Assembly (NCBI RefSeq): GCF_900496995.4 | Contig: NC_044006.1 | Span: 43,361,620-43,425,619 of the forward strand | DNA from: Aquila chrysaetos chrysaetos | Taxonomy: Eukaryota; Chordata; Aves; Accipitriformes; Accipitridae | Direction: 5' to 3' | DNA: 64,000 bases | In this document: one piece after another, positions 24,301 to 37,000 of the stretch | How the letters are laid out: every line of letters begins with the position of its first letter | Position numbering within the stretch: position 1 is the stretch's first letter | Position numbers and translations under genes: made by a program | The notes under the pieces: model-generated | Seen by the model: only the letters and a program-made list of their open reading frames with translations | Databases searched by the model: none | What the model was told of the DNA's origin: nothing

Positions 24301-26249
24301 CAGTTTTATATGATTTTAGTTCTATTTCATCATTACAGATACACTTCAAGAGAAGCCCATACTTGCAGAAGTAAACTACAACAACAAAATCTCATGTGAC
24401 TATAAGGAGTGCTTTAATACTGAAGTGCATCACAAGGCAGAGCTGTACAGATGCTTGTCAGGCTGAGAAAAACACAACAGCACTGGTTAGACAGAAAAGC
24501 TAAGCTATCGGAGATCAAAACTGTACCTCATTAGTCTCCCTTTAAAAGTGATGTGACGTGGTTTTACATGCACACATGCAAATGTTGCTTGTTTGATTCA
24601 TACAGGAGGGTAGGTTTATTTGGTATAATTAGAACTAATCTTATTACTTTGTAGGACATATGCAGTGGGCACATTTAGTGTAATTTGCAAAGATAAGGCT
24701 CCACGGAAGACTTACAGAAGCATGACTCAATGCTGACTAGAAAGCATTTAGTTCGCTAAGAGCGCACCGCCATAACGAAACAGAAATTCAGGTAGAACAG
24801 GATACAATTGCTGCAGGTACTTTAAAACCACCAGATCACTTTTCTGATGACTACTATGCAATTAGCAACATAACAGATCTGCCTGCTGGAAGCGGTGAGA
24901 TGTAAAACTTGTTTCTTATGTTTCTCATGTGACGTGGTAATAACAAACCCTACTGCCTGCGGAGGGAAGACAAAGCAATCCACATACATACCTAAACAAA
25001 AATGTCGACCAGCCTGCAGACATCTAAATCTTGTTGTTCTTCTTGCTCTTCTTCCCTCCATTTTAAGATCTGGTTTTGTTGTTTTGCAGGAGGGTAAGTC
25101 CCACCAAGGAACCCGTTGCATGATAGAGCGTTGTAAGAATGTGCCTAGCATTATTCTGCAGACCAAACTGAAAACTTGCAACAGCACTGCAGATTAAATA
25201 AGAATATTGCCTGAGGTTGAGTTGCTGAGAACTACTCTCTGTTTTTTTACTTGGTTATTCTTAACAGGAAAACCAGGCAATTGCAAGTGAGAGTTTCAAG
25301 ACCGAGAGGCATATTCACTCCCAGTGTTAGGGAGCTCATCTGCCTCTCTAAACTCAGTGGAGAGAGGTTCCCTCTTTATGGCCAGCCCCTAAATCATTCC
25401 CAGGAGAGGTGGCAGGCACATACTGCTGCCTGCCCAAATCCTCAGCGTTGCACTGTTGTCGCTCTCTTCACAAGTGCTGGTGTATTTTGGTTCAAAGGCA
25501 AGAGAACACATCTACTTATGTTGACTGCTGCATCTCTGAGGACACGTACCGTTAGTCCTGACAGGTAGGGATTTGTTTCTAGTGTTTTCATTTTGGTTTG
25601 ACCAGATCTTAACAGAGGAAGAAAAGGACTTTCCCAGGTGGGAAACTTCCTCAGAGATGTCTTAGACGGGAAGTACCGCAATATTCTGGTTACTACTCAA
25701 GATCCCTTAAAAAATCCCTTTTCCTCCTTTCTGAGAGGGTACACTTTCAATAAGTCAGTCATTCCATGCCACAGACTCTGCTTTCACCAAGCAGTAATTA
25801 TTCAGCTCTTAAGTTTCCTCCTAAATTCTCATTTCCAATGGCTTTTCTTGCTCTCTAAATCTCCTTCTACTTGTCACGTAGCTCTCTCGCAGCTGCGTGC
25901 TCAGAACCAAGCACAGCATTACCGCAGCTGTAGGAGATTCCTACAGCTCAAACTGCATTTTACTGATCTAAACCACTGTGACTCCATCTCTCACTATCAG
26001 TACCTTTTAACTCTACAGTTTTCTCTGCCTCTCTGAATACTAGTAGTCTAGATTTTTCCTTCAGCTGCTGGCTTATATTAGGTCAAATACAATTAGCTAT
26101 CTACTTAAATTGTCTAAATACAACCTATGGCTTTCTTCCTCCACTATTGTCCAGGTAAATATCAAATTACAGTTTCTCTCTATCCTCTACATTAGGACAT
26201 GGGAGGTGGACTATGAACAAAAAGCATTCACTTGCTTGTCGATGTTTCT

Positions 26250-26560
26250 GACTAATCGCTAACCCTAATCACTGTTACATAAACATCTGACACTTCTTAA
26301 ATGCCTGTATCAAATACCTTACTAAAAGCCAGATCTGGTGTCTTTAAAACCTCTTCAAATTATTTGTAACCATCAACAAAATAAGTACCTTTGCTTGCTA
26401 AGATATATTATTTCCCCAGCCTGCTAGCACATCCCTAGAGCTCTATCACTTACCTGGATAATTACCAGAACTACAGCAAGTCCATTAGCTGATTCCCTTA
26501 CTGACCAGTACAGCGAATTATCTGGACTCCCACTGTGCTGCAGTAAGCTCGTATTTCACA
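26250..26560 (-). mobile_element. Decayed CR1/L3-like LINE fragment
   Basis: Read on the minus strand, 26300-26340 resembles the CR1 reverse-transcriptase stretch around LAFSKVFDT (consensus DFSKAFDT). Further upstream on that strand, near 26460, a GNYPGK-like segment corresponds to GNYRPVSL. Interrupted by stops and clearly dead. The copy may extend to about 26860 on the right; its limits cannot be set by eye. Confidence 0.45.
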
Positions 26561-29500
26561 AATATTTTCTTACTTGCCTTTTATCAGTTACTGCATTACA
26601 TCCTCATTGGTTTTCAACTCTCCCTCTTTTCAAGTATTTTTTAAAATAGATTTCCACCATTTCAGTTATCAATCTCACTTCGGTGCTCCTGTATTAATAG
26701 GCCTTTCTTATTCCTTTTCCCCTAGACATGTTTGTGAAAGCTCTTCTTTCCTTATCCTTCTGGCTGTTGTTAATTTATTGTTGTTGATGGCCTTAGCTTT
26801 ATTCTCTGAGGCTTAAATCTAGTCAGTTGATTATTTGCAGTCCATCTTCCTTCATTCAATGTAAGGCTACCTTGCCACTTTCTGCTGCATACAGTGAAAC
26901 TACAGAGCAGAAACTACTATGACGCTTAACTTTTAAGACAAAATTTTAATGTTTTCTGAGGCTCACTCCCTGCCCCTGTGCTACTAGCTCACATTTTGAG
27001 ATCTCCCAGTGCTGCTAGTATCACCTGGAGGGAAAAGGGCAGAGAAAATTCCCTTTGTTAGGTGCTGGATTGCTTCCTCTGCTGGGGCACTGGAGGGTTT
27101 CTCTCCTGTATACAGCCAGTCTCAAGTGCTGCTGTTTGAGGATTAATCCATGACCTCTTGGAAACCAAAACTTCAAATCATTCTTCAAATTAGTTGCTTG
27201 TACCACACCACAGGAATTTCAGTGACTCAAATCCTGTTATTTCAAAGTAAGGGAAGCACTTGAAAATATCACGTGGAGCTTGAATGTTCTAGCCTATTTC
27301 ACAGACCAAGTTCTTTTACTAATCGGGACACATTATGCCTCTTTGCTTGGATGTTCACCTCATGTTTCCTGCTCTAAAACAACGTACAGTGAGATCTGTG
27401 AGTTTGCTGCTACCCTGTATGTATTTTTATATGCCAGACCACAGTACTATGACTTTCTGGAGAACAGCCATATACCAAACAAAAAAGCAGTTGCAAAAAG
27501 GAAAAGTTAAGAAAAATGAAAGGGTTGTACCTAAAAGGAAGATAGTATTTAGCCACCTTTGTACTTGCAACCAACTTTGATATTAAGTGTACCAAAAGCA
27601 GAACAGGATGAACAGCAAAAAAAATGAAACACAGTGCAAATGTTGGGAAAGATTGCTTTGATCTACTGACAAATTGTTGCTTATTTTCTGCAGTTTAGTA
27701 AGCCCACTAGCACAATACTATTTCTTTCTATTCTATCCTCTCCTTATCTCTACTTCTGCAGCCAAATACACAGCTTGCCTTTTGCTAGTTAAATCATATC
27801 ATACTGCTCTCTGCCATCTTTTTAGATGTTCAGAAGCCCATTTGGGATGAAACACCAAGTCTTAGCATCTCTGTAATAGCGATTTTTTTATTTTAATTTG
27901 AGGGTGAGGAGATGATCTGAAAAAGTGCGTTTATTAAAAAAACTTTGATCAAACTTTTTTTTTTTTAAATTTATTGTCATCTAAATTAGGAATACTTCCC
28001 TTAACATTTCCATTTCTTAATGGCAAGGTGACCTAAGACTTCAAAATTCCCTTGTCCCCTTAAGTCCCTGTAGGTTAGAATGATGTTTAAGAACATCTAG
28101 GCAATATTCTTTTGGGTATATACAGTAGATTGTTCAGATTTTTCATGGCTTTAACTTTTTCTTTTTTTTTTTTTTTTCAGCAAAAGCACTTCCACTTAAA
28201 GCGCTTGCGTACTTTTGAGCCTTGAAAGCTCTTAGTGCAGCTTAGCAGCAACAGCCTGCTGAGATACTCTAAGAAAGGCTAAAGGTTTTAGCTCATCACT
28301 TAAGTTCAAAAGCAAGCTGCTGTAAGCTCTTATGTACCACAGCAGCAGCACTGAGGTACAGAAGCTCAAAAATCTTGCTGTGGCCTTGTGTATAAAGACA
28401 CTTCAACTTGGTAAAGATAGCTTTGGCATTTGTCAGAAGTAGCCTATCCTTAACTGTGACTTAGAATGTTCTTCTCTTTTTTTGTTTGTTAAAGTAGTCA
28501 TTTAAGAGGATGAGCACTAGGAAAAAAACACAGGTGACTTCAAAACTATTACTACTTTAAATGTAAGACAGAACCATCCACAGTCCTCTAAAACATGCCA
28601 TGGGATCCTTAAGGTTATCAGCAGGACTTAATTCTGTACCTTTACCACAAAATATACTCTTGCCATGCTAGAATGTTGCTTTAATACAAATAATAATATA
28701 AATTATAGGAACTTTAAAAAAAACTTGTAGCTTTCTCATAGAATTGGGCTTGAGAATGACTAAGGCTTCACAAATGAAATACAGGAAATGGTATAGCATG
28801 TAATAGAATGAGTTCAGACAGTTACAGAATTCATCTGACAAATGAGATATGTTTTTGCTTGTTGTTAAATACTAACTTTTTACAAGAGATGGGGGATTTC
28901 TGCAACTACAGTGGCATAACAGATTTTGGTATGTTCCTCCGTTCCTGTGTCAAAATCTGAGTAACTGGCATAAACGATCCAGAGCTAAGTGAGCCCTGAC
29001 AGATGTAAATGTCTTAATTTGTGCAAGTCTTAGTACTGCTCTGGAGACCTTCATAAAAACACACTTCATAAGAATTAAATGGAAATCTGCGCCCATGTAT
29101 CAGTATTTTGTTTGTGAGTTACAGGAAGCCAGCACTGGGTCATTAACAACAAAAAAACCACAAATGCCTTATTTCATCTACAAAACTATCACCAGAAAAA
29201 TCCATATAAGCAACACAGTACTATAGCATAACATATGCAAGTTTCTGGTACATTTACACTGAGCACACAGACTGAGGAACCTGGGTTTCTATTAAGCCTG
29301 CAGAGTGCCTACCCATGGCCTATCATCCTAAATGTTAAATTCCTTCACAGTTTTAGCAAGACAGTGTGCTATGGACGTTTGGTATGAAACACAGCTATAG
29401 TGAAGTTTTAAATAGGACCATGGGTTTCCACAGCAAGAACTGAAATGTTATCTTCAAGTGTTAAAGAAACAATCCGTTTATTTATGTATATCCTGGAGTA

Positions 29501-30345
29501 AACTTTTGCTTTCCTCTTAAATATGGGGTTTTGTAATTTTTTAAAAACCATTAATGGGAGGGCCTGGTCAAAAACAAATGTTCTCTTCACTTGACTCTTG
29601 TACCTTTTCTAGAAGATTCCTGACCCCTGCTTTATCGCATCTTGGCAAAATGTACACCTTAATATCATTAATTCAGAAAAGGTACCGCTAATATATGCAC
29701 TCATCGTGTTGAGAACCAGACAACAAAATTCTATCAATTTGCATAAATGTAGTAAGTAGTTTTGCAATTGCTTGCAAAGTTTTATCTAAGAGGGCTCAAA
29801 ATAGCAAACCACAAGCTCATTCATGATGAATGCTTTCAAGGCTGTGCTCCCCAAATGTATTACATTAATGCATGGATTATGACCTCAAGCAGAACAACTA
29901 ACAAAAGCTGAATTGCATCAACTGGGAGAGGTGACAGAAGCAAGCAGCTAGGTACAGACCACCCAGGAGCCCTCTACCTCCAAACACAATTGTCAAAGGC
30001 TGCACAAACCCTTTAAATAAGAGGCAAAAGACAAGGTGGTCCAACAACAGGCAGTCTTGCACTGCATCCGTTTCTTTCTAGCATTCTACTCACAGTAGGT
30101 TGTGAATACCTCACCAAAGCATTCTTACTTTTGACAAAGCCTTTTTAATATAGTTTTTGCCCATAATTTCACAGTACAGAATATAAAAGGGAACTTTATT
30201 TTCCTTAGTTCATTTCTTAGATTTAAAAGGTCCATTCCAAAACAACCAAGAAATTATAAAATGTAATGTTCATAGGTTTATACCTGTGAATTCACTATTG
30301 CAGAAGACTTAGAGGTGAAACAAAAATTAACTCAAACGGAAGCAT

Positions 30346-30351
30346 TTTATT
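30346..30351 (-). terminator. NUP42: Candidate NUP42 polyadenylation signal
   Basis: AATAAA on the minus strand, 82 bases past the stop codon. A second AATAAA lies at 30195-30200. Which one is used cannot be told from sequence. Confidence 0.45.
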
Positions 30352-30432
30352 TCATACTCAACCACAAAATCGGGTACTTGAGGTATCAGAGAAGTTACAA
30401 AAACATATTATTTCAGAATAAACTTAAAAGTC

Positions 30433-31001
30433 CTATACATTTAAAAGTTCTAATGGTGGTGGCTTAAGAGGAATCTTTCCCATCGTAAACTTTTTTGCTT
30501 CAAATTGTTTCAACTCTTCAGCTGATAATTCACTCTTTGGTGTAAATAACTTTTCTGCTGTAGTATTGTTTGTGACTGCAGAAGACGCTGATGTTATGTT
30601 ATGTCCAGAGGCACTGGCAGTCTGTCCAAATAAAGTACTGCTTGAATGTGAGGGAGAAGCTGCTACTGCTGCATTAAAAGCTCCAAAGGCTGCAAGCGGA
30701 GTGGTGCTTGAAGAGTTCACAGCAGAAGAATTGCCAAACCCCGAAAACCCAGAAGTTCCAAAACCACTAGTTGTTTCAGAAGTTTTAAATGAGAAGGAGG
30801 CTGCAGATGGAGCTGCCGGGCTGCCAAAACCAACAGAGTGGGATACGCTAGGAGAGGACGTCACACCAAATGCAGGAGGATTACAACCAGCAGAAGAGCT
30901 CCCAAAAGCAGGGGTGTTTCCAGATGATGCACTGATGAGAGTGGAACTTGTTTTAAAGGAGAAACTGCTAGCACTGTTACTGCTGCTGTTCACAGGGAAG
31001 C
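30433..31001 (-). CDS. NUP42: NUP42 exon 7 (FG repeats, C-terminal tail, stop)
   Basis: 569 bases including the stop at 30433-30435; acceptor TAATTGCAG. About seven FG dipeptides in Ser/Ala-rich spacers precede the conserved tail with [27 protein letters not shown] and PPPLELLNV. The long plus-strand frame over this exon (30566-31033) is its shadow. Confidence 0.96.
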
Positions 31002-34000
31002 CTGCAATTACAAAATTTATTAAAAAATGTTAGAATGTGCACACTTGTGATACTAAACCACTGCTGTATTTCAATAATGCAGAAGGAGAAAAACTCAAGA
31101 AAATGTTTAACTGTTGGCTCTTAATGCAGGAACTTACTTGACAACCCAAAGCTCGATGTCTGCTGTCCTCCAAATCCAAAGGAAGGCAATGGTTGAGTGA
31201 CCATGTTCTTTAATTCAGATAGCTTAAAAAATTCCAAATACATAAATGAAAACTAGATTCCAAAACAGGGAAATGTCTTTCAACAAATACTTGAAGCAAA
31301 AATATAGCTGCCCAGTCCAATTTAATGCAATTTAGACTAAGTTAGACACTGATCACTTTCATCACGATTGCATGCTCCTGCAGCTATGAACAAAATGCTT
31401 TAAGGCTATACACTATTCTCTGTAAAACACTCCAGAAACACAAATATATTACAATTTACAGATTTTTGTCTGGCAGTCAATGACCTGAACACCTCTTCCA
31501 GCTCTTGTTCGCATCTCTTACCTATTTCAGTTAGTGCTTTATGACCCTATCTATGTCATTGCTTTGCCTTAGTCTGTTCCCTCACCTTGGCACATCTAGT
31601 CTTCTGTGCTAAAGCCCAAATCCCACTTCTTCACCTTCAGCAATCATATTACCAAAACTTTAATGCTCTTCATGCAGACTCCACTTAAATCAACTTACTC
31701 TGTCTCCCTGGTTATTTAATATTGGCTTTAACTCAAGCATTCTTTTCTGGCACATCTAGATTCACAAGTGTTTGTCACCTTCCCAGGAACAACTACCCTT
31801 TATATCTTCAAATTTTATCCAAACAGTTTCTCTCCCAGCTATATATCAATTTCTCATTCTCAATTAATCTCTCATTACCAAAATGCTCTATTTATCCTAA
31901 GATGGCCTGGAGGACAATTCTGGTCTTGTCTGCTGATTATACCTTGGAAGAGTCAACATCAGCACATGGAAGAAAAGGTGGGGTGGACATTTGCCACTTA
32001 CTATACATGTACTTGACTGGATCCCAGCTTTAAGCTATGGTTATTTTCACATGGCTTGCAATGATAGTATTCCAAAGCTGGGATCCAGCTGCTGCCTTGC
32101 TAACATGGAACCATCTTGAGTCACTACTTTCCTTAGTTAACTGAAGGGTTTTATAATACCCGCCTGCAATTCACTGATTTCATGATTCCAGAGAAAGGTG
32201 GATGTAAAGACCCAAAACTGTGTTCACAGACTTTCACGTTCACCTGACTCAGGCAGTGCTAGAATATTCAGTCACATTTCTATCACCTATAAAAAACACA
32301 TGGATGGAGAAACGGGGCAGTTTTCAAACTGCAATCGTTATTCTCTCATGTCATTCTTCCGTACACCCTTTCCACTTTCTCTAATGTTCCCAGGAGCATT
32401 CTAACTGCCAAGTTCTTCATGCTGCCAGTCAGCCAAACAGATGCTTTTCAAGGCTGCGGTGCCAGAATATAACACATCGTAGCTGAGATTTTCAGAACAG
32501 TTCATAGATCTACCATAAAATTGCCAATGAATCTAGGAATCAAACACTTTCATGCCTCAGCTATTTAGGTGCAAACAAGGATGCCCTAAAAGAATAATGT
32601 ATTTTTGGTTGTAAAATACAGTATCCTGCGATCTTCAAAGCAATACCTATCACCTATTTATAGAAAGGTAGTAGAAGTGTAGATAAATACTTTGATAACA
32701 GCTGAAGTTTCTGTGGAACATTTGCAAGCTCTCTTCATTAAAAACAAGGTGGCATATTACAACTACCATGTCTTAGAAATCTTTGTCAGAAATTAATGTT
32801 GGCATTTGCAGAACAGTTTGGCAGGATGTGTCTAAAAAAACATATGCATCTAAGAAAAATTTGCCCAAGATTAATAAAAAAAATACATCAGGAACAGAAA
32901 CATTTTACCTTTCGTTAACACTTACCAAAGCTGCTTTTGTCGATGCATTTAAAGCTTTCAACTGAAGCAGCCGATTTTTCCATTGTTTTGCTAACTGTTG
33001 GACAGAATTTATCTAAAAGGGGGGAAAAGAAACACATGTTTTTATTATTGGTGAAGACTTAAAAAAAAATGAAAATAGAGTGATCTGACAACTAAACTGA
33101 AAGAAGATTTCTAGAATTAGGAAAGAACTTCATTAAGCCAACATGACAAGATTTTTGCTTTCCTGAAACTTCAAGGTGAAGAACTGAAATTTTTGTCATT
33201 AACACAGAATTCCTTTAAATTCTCTTGCTGTTGCCCTTAAACTGTAAGTTTTAAGTATATGAGAACAAACTCTTCAATCCTTGTTTTACTTCTGGTCTGT
33301 CCATTTATGTGCTCACTCATTAAGCTGAAGTCCTACGATTTGCCTTAGCTTCTCCCAGATTTTCAGAAAAAAAAATGCCCACTTTCAAAACACTATAATT
33401 CAGAACACTTTAATAGTATCATCCCAAAATATTTAGCTTTGCAGAAATTAACTTCCGTCATTTAAATCAGCCCCCTTAAACGTGATCCAACAGATTACTG
33501 CACAGAACATATGCTAGCAATAAATAGTACCTGTGTCCTTGATAACTGTGATTAAAGTATTAAACAAGAGACTGGAAAGTCTTTAAATAACTTTTCAGGA
33601 ATTTCAAACCTGAATTTCCTATATTTAAGTTTATCAACACGCCTTATTTGAAGCCTGGCCTAATTGAATTTTCCGTAACAACCAAACAAGTAAAACATAT
33701 AATGTCCCAAATGCCTGTAAGAGTGGAACAAGTGATCTTTTTGTAAATAGATTCCTTAATTTTTCAAAAGAGTCTTACATCACCAACATCAATAATTCTT
33801 TTGTGTCTAGTCACATGATGGAAGATCATGTTGCTTGATATCAGCTCTTATACAACAGACTGGAAAAATTCAGATTTTGACGCAGTTTAAGAATAGAAAC
33901 ATGCTTTGGAAAAGACACGTACTTAAACATTTTGTGAGAGAACTGTATCACACAGTTATCATCTGTACACTGAGACTTTCATGAACTTGCACTCAGTGCT

Positions 34001-37000
34001 TCAGTGAGACCACAAATGTTTTGGTTTTTTTTTTTAATAGCCAGGCATAGTGTATTGTTTAATCATTTCAGGTTTTTTAATTGAAGTTTAAAAAAAAGTA
34101 TCTCCTGTCTCTGAAAATGCAATTCTCATAATTCTAAACACATGAAGCAAGAGTGGTGACAACTGCAGTTCCTTCTATAATACAGAACCAAGGAGAAGAG
34201 GAAAGAGTGCAATGTAGCTTGAATTAGTTTGTACTTGCATCTGTCCAACAGTCTAATTCCTTTCCTGGCACAACATTAAACTCTGCTAGCTTCCTTGATA
34301 TTGATAGGACTATGAGGGAGGAACAATACATATTAATTGAGATATATTTATATAAAAACATATGTATTATTTTTTTTCTCAAGATGTATATAGTCCTTGA
34401 GAAGTATCTGCTATTTTCAGCATTAATTCCCTGCACAAAGGTATGTAAAAGCACTATATAACCAGCTATAACAATCAAATTGACTAACAGCATGCGAAGT
34501 ATTAAACTTTTGAGACAGGATTCAAATAACTTCTACAAATAACACACAAGAACAGGGACAAGACTAAGTCAAGGAGTGTCTAGCTTGAGAAAACACCATA
34601 CATTTAACTAAGACTAGCTAAAAGTCTATTGCCACCAATTTTTGCAGGACCTGATGTGTCAAGACACTAGGCCACCAGTTTTAGAAGCTCAGATCTGACA
34701 GTTTGAGCCTGTGATCTCAGACAGAAATAGGAAGCTATGGTAGAGCATACAGACTAGCAGTTATTTTTGCATCCTATTCGGTGCACAGTAATTTAAAAAT
34801 ATTTTGGCATTCTGATAATCTCCTAGAGTTTGGTAATTAAATAAGTCAAGAGTTGCCACCTGAAGAAGAGTACCAAGTCCTACCCCGAAATGTGTCCACA
34901 TAAGTCAACATTTTTTAAATACTTACATAGTTCTGGATGTTATTGTTTGCTCTGCAGTTATAATACTCCAGATGCAACTCTTCTGGTGAGAAATCTAGAA
35001 AGCCTGTAAGGAGAGGAATAATCAAAAACCTCCAAGAAATATATTAGTACTTCCAATTGCCCTCTATAGTTATGAAGAAATGGGCCTTGGTACATTATCT
35101 GGAATAAGTCAGTCACAGTTGGAGACACAAAAAGGATTCATTACAGAGCTTCAAAGATGTGAATGTCCAAAATGAATTTGCCATAATCCAATATTCCTTT
35201 CTGTTGCATCACAAGGCAAATCATCACCTTGCAAGTGGTTCCACAGAGGTACAACAGTGTGGAAAGTGTAAGAAACATCCTAAATAGCAGCAATACGCGA
35301 CAACACTAAAAACACTACCTACCTGAGACATTTGGCTTTTCTTTCATTGGTGAATAAGATGAAAATATCCATTGTCCTGAAGATTCCCAAATTTCCATGT
35401 CTTTCACTACACATTCACTAGAAAACAAAACAAAATAAAACCACAGATGAAGGTGAACTTATACGGTCAAAACAAAACCACCAGAAGCAACTGCCTAGTT
35501 TGAATCCGAAGTCAGATTCGAATACCTGCTACCATTAAAATTAACCAACTGTGACACTTGTCAGAATGAACAAGGGAAGTACTTATTTGGCAAGATACCT
35601 AAATGTCCCTTCAAAGCGTTTCACTTTATCATCTAACTGCAAATAAATCAAACCAGATCTTAAAAAAAAATAATCCCAAAACACACAAAGTATTTTCTAA
35701 TCCTTGTATGGCAGATGCTGTTATAGGATTTTCCCTGAAGCTGTAGATCACAATAAAATTTAAAACCGTCTCAATACTAGACAATTTTACAATATAAATA
35801 ACATGCACATATTAAATAACAAAATTGGGGGTTGGGGGGGGAGAAAGAGGAAAAAAAAAAAGAAAGCGATGAGTGTTCCATATAAGTTTTTGGAAAAGAA
35901 TCAAAAGCATAAAAATCCAGACATTGCGAAAGCACAGAAATAGCTCCATCAACAAAAGTAAATCCAAATGTAAACAAACATTGAAAGGGTAAAAACTAAA
36001 GCGGACAAACAGATCACTACATAGGAACAAACAAAGATTCTCGGTATTTCAGATGTTTGTAACACAATATAAACTCTTGTTTGAGAAGCTGAATAAATAA
36101 TCTGTTAAGCCTTTTCTTAATGCAATCTTAAAAAAAAATAATGGAAAGTGGTTCCAAAACCTTGCTTCTTCAGGAAACCACACTGCCTGTTGCTTCTCGT
36201 CACCTGCTCTGTAATCGCCTTGAACCTGCTGGTCACTCTCAGCTGACTCTAACATACACGCATGTGAAACCAGGTTTCAGTAGTTTTGCTATTGGCAGAA
36301 CAATTTGTTATCCTAAGTGTCAGGAAAACTAAGTCAAATAGTTCATTTTCTCGAAGAGGTTGTTTTTTTTTTAAATGGTTGAAATGCTGTCCAAGGGGCT
36401 CTGACCCCTTATTTTCAAGTACTGAAATCTTTGTTTCCTTCCTTATCCCCCTGCCCACAACTTAAGTACCATACCATCTTACTAACAGCACGGTTGTCTA
36501 GCTGTCCAACCCAGGTTCAAAACAAGGATCGCTTTCTTCCCATGCTAGTGTAACTCACGCAAACTAAATGAAGTAGTGTTTTCTATGGTTCTCACTACAC
36601 GTCCCAGCTTCCTCCTCATGATCGTGTCCCCTGCATCATCTCTAGTAAGTCAGTGAGCTTTTAGACTGCTCATTCTAAATGCTTTCAGTGAGACAGGACT
36701 GTAACTTACAGAAGTCTCTCCTCTTCATCTTTATAGCCATCAGCAATATTTTGACTGTTCATTAATGCAGAGAATCTGTTCTGCGAAAAGTCTGCACTTC
36801 TGCTGCTGCCGCCTGATGATCCAAAATCAGAGGAGCCAAAAAATCCTCTTCCGTGATCTCTGCTGCCACCCCACGTATTAGACTTAAAGGTAGATGGCTG
36901 GATAACATTAGTGTATTTCTGGTTAGCAGTACCCCATCCTCCTCCTCCTCCTCTGCTAGTACCTTCCAATGAAAAAAAACAAACAAAACAATAACAAAAG

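Larger units (their letters stand above)
10095..30345. other. Intergenic region between GPNMB and NUP42
   Basis: About 20 kb in which I recognise no coding exon, RNA gene or processed gene copy. Open frames are at most about 130 codons and resemble nothing known to me. Contents worth noting: an interrupted A-run at 12768-12793, a purine-rich stretch at 12110-12235, an isolated CpG-rich patch at 15160-15380, a GC-richer unclassified stretch at 23100-24150, a decayed CR1/L3-like piece near 26250-26560 and a T16 tract at 28162-28177. Regulatory elements or a non-coding transcript cannot be excluded. Confidence 0.6.

Noticed and set aside
24822..25197. Opposed open frames of 121 and 100 codons
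   Set aside because: No recognisable domain, no splice or promoter context, and length within chance for this AT-rich region.
25638..26036. 132-codon plus-strand open frame
   Set aside because: Low-complexity Leu/Ser-rich translation of pyrimidine-rich sequence next to a decayed LINE; not supported as a gene.
30566..31033. 155-codon plus-strand open frame
   Set aside because: Exact antisense of NUP42 exon 7, whose minus-strand product is unmistakable.
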